From: Muscardinus avellanarius | Lineage: Eukaryota; Chordata; Mammalia; Rodentia; Gliridae | Reading direction: 5' to 3' | Assembly (NCBI GenBank): GCA_963383645.1 | Contig: OY726560.1 | Coordinates: forward strand, 85,671,093 to 85,735,092 | DNA: 64,000 nucleotides | Part shown: positions 58,499 through 64,000 of the stretch, piece after piece | Layout of the letters: each line of letters starts with the position of its first letter | How positions within the stretch are numbered: the stretch's first letter is position 1 | Made by a program: the position numbers and the translations under genes | Notes under the pieces: model-generated | The model's input: the letters and a program-made list of their open reading frames with translations, nothing else | Told to the model about the DNA's origin: nothing | The model's database searches: none

Positions 58499-59330
58499 TG
58501 CAAGTTCCGATCCCACTCTTGATGGCCCCAGTAGTGGCCTGGCCACCCGGAGGACTCTGATCCCAACCTCACTGGCTCCAGCACCAGCCTTGCCTCATAG
58601 GAAGCCCCAATTCTGGCCTCACTGGCCCCCGCACCAGCCTAACCCCTCGGCTGGCTCTGATCCTGGCTTCAGAGGCCCCAGCACTGGCCTTGCCTCAGGG
58701 CAGGCTCCGATCCAGCCTTGCTGACCCCGGCACCGGCCTAACCCCTCGGCAGGCTCCTATCCTGGCCTCGGAGGCCCCAGCTCTGGCCTTGCCTCAAGGC
58801 AGGCTCTGATCCTGGCCTCACTGTCCCCGGCACCGGCCTTACCCCTCGGCAGGCTCCTATTCTGGCCTCGGAGGCCCCAGCACCGGCCTTGCCTCATGGC
58901 AGGCTCCTATCCAGGCCTCACTGACCCTGGCACCAGCCTAACCCCTCAGCAGGCTTTGATCCCAGCCTCAGAGGCTCCAGCACTGGCCTTGCCTCATGGC
59001 AGGTTCCAATTTCGGCCTTGCTAGTCCCAGCACTGGCATAACCCCTTGGCTGGCTCCTATCCCAGCCTCGCTGGCCTCGGCACTGGCCTAAACCCTTGGC
59101 AGGCTCCGATCCCGGCCTTGGAGGCCTCAGTAGCGGCCTTGCCTCATGGCAGGCTCCTATCCCGGCCTCTCTGGCTCTGGCACCACCCTAATCCCTTGGC
59201 AGACTCAGATCCTGGCCTTGCTGGCCCCAGCACTGTCCCTGCCTCATGGCAGGCTCCAATCCCGTCTTTGCTGTCCCCATCACTGGCCTCATCCCTCAGC
59301 AGGCTCCGATCTGGGCACCCTCTTCACCCA
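58499..59330. repeat. 50-bp GC-rich minisatellite (~16 copies), 100-bp higher order
   Basis: The word 'ggcaggctc' or a variant recurs at 58748, 58798, 58848, 58898, 58948, 58998, 59048, 59098, 59148, 59198, 59248 and 59298: an exact 50-base step. Upstream copies are shifted by one base. Two unit types tend to alternate, one ending 'ccttgcctcat', the other 'cctaacccctc', giving a 100-bp dimer. Copies differ by about 10-20%. Confidence 0.96.
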
Positions 59331-59339
59331 GCAGGTTGT

Positions 59340-59845
59340 CCCACATTCCCGAGGGTGTGTGGTGGTAGCATTCTGCCTCTGGGGTTATTTCTTCAAAAGT
59401 TCCAGGTGTAATGCATCAGATTTCTTGCTCCCCTGAGTACTGGCTGCTGCCATTGCCACTGCCTCCACCATTTCAAATCTTTCCCAAGCTCTTTTTCCAC
59501 TCTGCATGCTGCCCAGTGTTTCTAAGCATGCACAACGGTAGCATTCGATGTTTGGGGTAATTTCTCCAGAAGATAAGGTTGGTAGGATCAGATTTCTGCC
59601 TCTCCCAAATACAAGTCTCCACCACCATTGCGGTGACCACTTCCAACACCACCTTCCTCCTAGGTCTTCGCTAAACTGTCTCCTTTCAGGTGATGTCCAG
59701 GATTCTTAAGGATGTAGAGAAGAAGCAGTTCTCCTTTGCGGGGATTTTTTCCAAAAGTTCCAGTTCAGTTGGATAAGTTTTGTCTGCATCTCCAGTATCC
59801 TGGCAGGCGCTGTAGCCATCTTGACCCTGCTCCAATATTTTTTTT
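59340..59845 (-). repeat. Three diverged monomers of ~175-185 bp (promoter-like)
   Basis: Plus-strand landmarks 'ggtagcattc..tctggggttatttcttc' at 59364, 'ggtagcattc..ttggggtaatttctcc' at 59537 and 'agcagttctcctttgcgggg' at about 59722 mark three copies spaced about 173 and 185 bases. The last ends in the reverse of an L1-type start ('gccatcttgaccctgctcc'). This resembles the tandem promoter monomers of rodent L1s. Confidence 0.7.
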
Positions 59846-59889
59846 TTCTTTTATCTTTTTCTTTTCCTGTTTTTTTTTTTTTTTTTTAA

Positions 59890-60051
59890 TAAGAGAAGAC
59901 AGTATGTGTGGTTTGAGGAGGTTGTGTGATCAGGCACTCGGTAGCACTGCGGCCTGGGCCCCGACTCTTCTGGGGGTTTGGCATGCCCCACGCAACCCCA
60001 CCAGGGTGCCCAGGGTCCTGAGGCCCAGGCCCCGGTTCTTCCAGTGGTCCC
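59890..60051 (-). other. GC-rich leader module of unknown origin
   Basis: On minus it starts 'gggaccactggaagaaccgg' and ends '...ctgtcttctcttatt' before an A18 run. It contains several CpGs. I cannot match it to L1, the SINEs or a known gene. The A18 run suggests it may be the 3' end of another transcript joined during reverse transcription. Confidence 0.5.
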
Positions 60052-60189
60052 CTATTTTTATTTTTCATAGTATTTTCTTGAAATAATACCAAATTAAAGT
60101 ATTCAGAGATTATATAACCTATTGTCCATGTGGAATTTTTTCCTAAATTCATTAGAAAATTTCTTTCAGTTAAAAACATATCTACTTTA

Positions 60190-60425
60190 TTTATTTATTT
60201 TTACCTGTTTATCTAATATTTTGTGTGAGATTTAGAATTGAATTCAGGAGTACTTTACCTTCAAAGTATATCCCTAATCATTTTTATTTTGTTTTGAAAC
60301 TGGGTATTGCTAAGTTGCTGATGATCATGCTACATTGCTGAGGCTGTCCTCAAACCTGCAATCCTCCTATCTCACCTTCCAAAGTACTGGGATTACAGAT
60401 GTATACCATAAGGACATCCGGCTTA
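60190..60425 (-). mobile_element. Dimeric SINE (old)
   Basis: Reverse copy: 'gatttagaattgaattcagg', 'tttgaaactgggtattgcta', 'gggattacagatgtatacca', with a small internal duplication of 'ttgctgatgatcatgctaca'. Confidence 0.85.
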
Positions 60426-60953
60426 TCGACATTATTATATCACAGGAATTAGCAAGTTTATCGGAAGCATATAAAAGTAGGATAGCCTGTGGATGTTATT
60501 ATTATTTGGTGTTATTATTCTCTTAGCTGGAAAAAAGCAACAGTTCAATGCCATAGATAAGTCCTAGAAAAGAGTAAGCACCACTGAAAATGTGAAGGAA
60601 AGCATGAGGAGTAAGGAGATAGCAGGTCTGAATCTGGATTAATAGAAAGTAATCAAAACAGTGATTGATTTTATTTGATTATAAAGAAAAGGGAACAGGA
60701 AAATCTCATGAGGCAAATGCTAAATACATAATTATCAAAAGATCACAGATGTCAACACTGGTGAATGTTGGTAGAACTCATAAAACCAGAAAGCCAAGAA
60801 CATTATCCTACCAAAAGAGAGGATAGAACAGACAAATGTCAAATTTCCCTTGATATTTAATTTTTTTACCACTTAACCTAGTTTACAAAGCATAAATTAT
60901 TTTATATTAAATTTATAGGTTTGTTTCCTTTCCCGGTTATCTTATTTACAGGG
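60426..60953. other. Unassigned DNA
   Basis: No gene or repeat recognised. Confidence 0.4.
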
Positions 60954-61034
60954 TGTTTTGTTTTGTTTTGTTTTGTTTTTGACCTAGAGATAACCTGAAA
61001 GATTACAAAACAAAACAAAGTAACTTTTCTTTTT
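60954..61034. repeat. 81-bp target-site duplication, left copy
   Basis: Identical over 81 bases to 63054-63134. It starts with four TTTTG units, contains 'gacctagagataacctgaaa' and reaches 'caaaacaaaacaaag', so it can also fold as an imperfect hairpin. Confidence 0.95.
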
Positions 61035-63053
61035 TTTTTTTATATTTTTTTTCATTTTATTTTTTTTATTTTTTTTAACAATTTTTTTATTGAACATAAA
61101 TAGTATACATTTACACTATATTTGGTGCCCTCTCCCCCCCCCGCCCCCATTTTCCCTTCCCCCCTCCCACCAATGGTTGTCCAGGTTAACCATATCTTAT
61201 TCATAATTTTACACATGTTCAAGTGTAGACCCTTATTAATCAAGACCGGCCTTCCTCCTCTCCTATCTTACCATCTAAACTTAGCTAGTATTTCCCCTTC
61301 AATATCTGGAGACCCACTGGTATTCTTTGTGTTTCCTAGTTTGGGCATATTAGAGGAAACATATGTATCTTCTTCTTCTGTGCTTGGCTGATCTCACTTA
61401 ACATTATGTTCTCCAGGGCTTTCCATCTTCTTTCAAATGATATAATTTTGTTCTTCTTTATGGCTGAATAGAATTCCATTGTGTGTATTTCCCACAGTTT
61501 TGCTATCCATTCATCTGTTGATGGTGATCTGGGTTGGTTCCATATTTTGGCTATTACAAATTGTGCTGCTATGAACATAGGTATGCATATGTTGCTGTAG
61601 TTCTCTGAATTCAACCCCTTTGGAAAGATACCCAGGAGTGGTATAGCTGGGTCATATGGTGGATCTATTCCCACCTTTCTTAGGAATCTCCACACAGATC
61701 TCCATAGTGGTTGAACTAGTTTGCATTCCCACCAACAGTGTAAAAGAGTTCCTCTTTCCCCACATCCTCGCCAGCATTTGTTGTTGTTTGATTTTTTTAT
61801 GCTTGCTACTCTGACTGGGGTTAGATGGAATCTCAGTGTAGTTTTGATTTGCATCTCCCTGATGGCCAGTGATGAAGAACATCTTTTCATGTATCTATTA
61901 GCCCTTTGTATCTCTTCTTTTGTGAAGTGTCTATTTAGTTCATTTGCCCATTTCTTGATTGGGTTATTTGTTTTGCTAGTGTAGAGTCTTTTGAGCCCTT
62001 TGTATACTCTGGATATTAGCCCCCTATCAGAATGGTGGCTGGTAAAGATCCTTTCCCATTCTGTAGGCTTCCTCTTTAGGTTATTGATAGTTTCCTTTGA
62101 TGAGAAGAAACTTTTTAGTTTGATGTTATCCCACTTGTTTATTCTTGCTTTAATTTCCTGAGCTTTGGAGGTTTTGTTGAGAAAGTTACTGCCTGTGCCA
62201 ATATGTTGTAGTGTTGAACCTATGCTCTCCTCTACTAGCTTCACAGTCTCAGGTCTAATTTCTAAGTCTTTGATCCATCTTGAGTTGATTCCTGTGTTTG
62301 GTGAGATATAGGGGTTTAGATTCATCTTTTTACAAATGGTTAGCCAGTTCTCCCAACACCACTTGTTGAAAAGGCTGTCTTTTCTCCAGCGTATGTGTTT
62401 GGCCCCTTTGTCAAAGATTAATTGACTAAAGATGTGTGGGTTTGTTTCTGTGTCTTCTATTCTAATCCACTGGTCAGTATATCTGTTTTTGTGCCAGTAC
62501 CATGCTGTTTTTACTACTATTGCTCTATAGTATAGTTTGAAGTCTGGGATTGTAATGCCTCCTGCATGTTTCTTGTTATTGAGAATTGCTTTGGCTATTC
62601 TAGGTCTTTTCTTTCTCCATATGAAATTCATGATTGATTTTTCTAGGTCTCTGAAGAATGCCACTGGTATTTTAATGGGAATTGCATTGAACCTATAGAT
62701 CAGTTTTGGCAGAATGGCCATTTTGATGATATTTATTCTGCCTATCCATGAGCACGGGAGATCTTTCCATCTTCCAAGGTCTTCCTCAATTTCTTTCTTT
62801 AATGTTTTATAGTTTTTGTTGTAGAGGTCTTTTACATCTTGGGTTAGGTTTATTCCTAGGTATTTTATTGGTTTTGAGGTTATAGTGAATGGAATTGTTG
62901 TTTTTATTTCTTTCATTGTGGATTCGTTGTTGGCATAAAGAAAAGCCACTGATTTCTTTAGGTTGATTTTATAACCTGCGACTTTGCTGAATTTGTCAAT
63001 CAGGTCCAGAAGTCTTTTGGTTGAGTTCTTTGGGTCTTCCAGATAGAGGATCA
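61035..63053 (-). mobile_element. Young 5'-truncated L1
   Basis: On minus it runs from the middle of ORF2 RT (63053) through an open ORF2 end (stop at 61336), a 3' UTR with a G-rich purine tract (61130-61170) and a poly(A) (T-rich at 61035-61090 on plus). It is enclosed by an identical 81-bp duplication. The long open frame and unchanged duplication show it is the youngest L1 in the window. Confidence 0.97.
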
Positions 63054-63054
63054 T
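61336..63054 (-). pseudogene. L1 ORF2p C-terminal 572 residues, open but truncated
   Basis: ORF2p is the L1 endonuclease/reverse transcriptase. This copy starts at '[20 protein letters not shown]', the residues just after the RT catalytic box FADD, so the endonuclease, the RT fingers and the catalytic aspartates are lost. What remains: the end of the RT palm ('[15 protein letters not shown]', '[15 protein letters not shown]'), the thumb-like region ('[20 protein letters not shown]') and the C-terminal Cys/His knuckle at about residues 430-450 (C-x3-C-x7-H-x4-C, in '[18 protein letters not shown]'). The frame is undamaged to the natural stop. It is the best reference in the window for the other L1 pieces. 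No start codon context or promoter is present, so translation is not expected. Confidence 0.93.
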
Positions 63055-63134
63055 GTTTTGTTTTGTTTTGTTTTGTTTTTGACCTAGAGATAACCTGAAA
63101 GATTACAAAACAAAACAAAGTAACTTTTCTTTTT
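63054..63134. repeat. 81-bp target-site duplication, right copy
   Basis: Identical to 60954-61034; the copies are exactly 2100 bases apart. Confidence 0.95.
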
Positions 63135-63560
63135 AAGATTAAGAAAAAAAGCAGAATGAAGAAAAGAACGAAATTCTGTCATTTGTAGGGAAATTAATGG
63201 AGCTAGAGAATGTTGTGTTAAATGAGATTAGCCAGTTTCAGAAAGGGAAGGGTCATATGTGTGAGCTAGAGAGAAACTTGGAAAAAATATTTTAAATAAG
63301 TAAGCAGAGGGACCAGTAGAATAGTGGAAGAGAATTTGGGAAGGGCAATGGAGAGGGAAGAGGAATCAGTTCAAACAATACTCTTTATGTTCGCGAAGCT
63401 ATTAATACCAATTTCATTTACCAATTATGAATGGGGACAGGGAGCAGGGTGGAATCCAGAGAGAAATACCCTGAGTACTGTGTGCAAGGATGTTTCTATT
63501 GCACTAAACCTTAGTATAATATGTTGCTACAATGCACCAATAAAAGTATATTAAGAATAT
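63135..63560 (+). mobile_element. Old L1 3' end (ORF2 C-terminus and 3' UTR)
   Basis: The decayed ORF2 end ('ttaatggagctagagaatgt', 'aaatgagattagccag') is followed by a purine-rich 3' UTR and 'gctacaatgcaccaataaaa'. It predates the young L1 next door, whose duplication overlaps its 5' edge. Confidence 0.85.
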
Positions 63561-63621
63561 TTAAAAAGAAACAAAAGATGAAAATATTTGTTTGACTTGC
63601 TCTCATTTAATTATGACCATA

Positions 63622-63708
63622 GAGCTGGGAATGTAGCTCAGTGGTGGAACACTTGACTATAATAGTGATAGCCTGAGTTTGATCCCCTTACTCTGCAAAA
63701 AAGAAAAC
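63622..63708 (+). mobile_element. Monomeric ID element (tRNA-derived SINE)
   Basis: tRNA-like Pol III promoter boxes are visible: A-box region 'atgtagctcagtggtggaac' and B-box 'gtttgatcccc', followed by an A-rich tail. No B1-like half precedes it. Confidence 0.85.
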
Positions 63709-64000
63709 AAAATTATTCGCAGAGTTAAGAGTAAAACCTTGATTCCCCAATTCAAAGTCTTTTTTTTTTTCTTTTCTTACCCTGTCATGTAATCTCACAA
63801 CTAGTTTTTTTCCTGTTTCCTTCTAGAAGTCTTTCTTTTACCTGTGGTAAATATGGGAGAACTTCTTTTGCTGGGTTACACTAACAAGTTACAAATGCAA
63901 CAATCTTGAGATTTTAACATCAATTCTAGCTAATTTTCAGTATCAGCTATTCAACAGATCAAAGTCTCTGCATAATATTGCAAAATATCATCAATGCAAT
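63709..64000. other. Unassigned DNA at window end
   Basis: Nothing recognised in the last 290 bases. Confidence 0.4.

Larger units (their letters stand above)
58138..60051 (-). mobile_element. SVA-like composite non-autonomous retroposon
   Basis: Read on minus, 5' to 3': a GC-rich leader (60051-59890); an A18 run and A-rich linker (59888-59846); an L1-type start 'gggtcaagatggctac' heading three diverged monomers (59845-59340); a 50-bp minisatellite (59330-58499); an L1 3' UTR with purine tract and the end 'gtatgattacaatggaccaa' (58498-58150); and a poly(A) tail. The unit is bracketed by 'ctatttttattttt' at 58124-58137 and 60052-60065, a 14-bp duplication that is AT-rich but exact and covers the whole composite. 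There is no ORF1 or ORF2, so movement would depend on L1 proteins. The plan recalls primate SVA/LAVA; the parts themselves look L1-derived. Confidence 0.65.

Noticed and set aside
58499..59330. Evenly spaced repeats considered as CRISPR
   Set aside because: No distinct spacers; contiguous diverged tandem units in a mammalian genome.
58374..59436. Pro/Ala-rich overlapping frames of about 96-121 residues
   Set aside because: They are the 50-bp minisatellite translated. A 50-base unit rotates through all frames and simply lacks stops.
59736..60179. Two opposite frames of about 97-116 residues over the composite's leader
   Set aside because: Gly/Pro-rich or Phe-rich translations of GC-rich and T-rich DNA; no recognisable protein.
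63622..63708. tRNA gene
   Set aside because: A- and B-box are present but there is no cloverleaf acceptor pairing and an A-rich tail follows: an ID SINE.

Overview
This is nuclear DNA from a rodent, most likely a squirrel-family (Sciuridae) genome. The call rests mainly on about two dozen copies of a dimeric SINE (a B1/7SL-like half joined to an ID/tRNA-like half, the 'B1-dID' architecture known from sciurid and related rodents), together with L1 elements of one consistent rodent-type lineage. The sequence is AT-rich, dense in repeats and poor in genes. I see no intact cellular protein-coding gene, no rRNA or tRNA gene and no CRISPR array. Most long open frames are pieces of L1 ORF1/ORF2 or artefacts of simple repeats.

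Layout. 1-1436: 5' end of an L1 (minus). 1437-8815: unassigned DNA with SINEs and L1 3' ends. 8828-10612: an L1 5' half (plus). 11095-18390: a mosaic of minus-strand L1 pieces. 20060-24862: a nearly full-length old minus-strand L1. 26790-27700: retrocopy of the proteasome subunit gene PSMA3 (minus). 29030-30290: peroxidase-domain pseudogene of the peroxidasin family (minus). 32190-34062: an L1 5' region of a different promoter type. 34092-34681: broken ATMIN retrocopy (plus). 34685-36490: an inverted (twin-primed) L1 holding a SINE and a 442-bp solo LTR. 41518-47385: further L1s, including L1-in-L1 and L1-in-SINE nests. 47386-58105: unassigned DNA with SINEs. 58138-60051: a composite retroposon. 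60954-63134: a young 5'-truncated L1 inside an identical 81-bp target-site duplication.

The most unusual object is the composite at 58138-60051 (minus strand, about 1.9 kb, apparent 14-bp target-site duplication). Read 5' to 3' it has a GC-rich leader, an A-rich linker, three diverged monomers of about 175-185 bp that start with an L1-like promoter end, a 50-bp minisatellite of about 16 copies with a 100-bp alternating order, and an L1 3' UTR with tail. It has no ORF1 or ORF2. The plan resembles primate SVA/LAVA elements, but its parts look L1-derived. It may be an undescribed non-autonomous family or a single chimeric insertion; only a genome-wide copy search can decide.

Nothing here works as an operon or pathway. 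The region is a stratigraphic record: old L1s and mammalian repeats, then retrocopies, then SINEs and an LTR inserted into L1s, then young SINEs and a young L1 with clean duplications.
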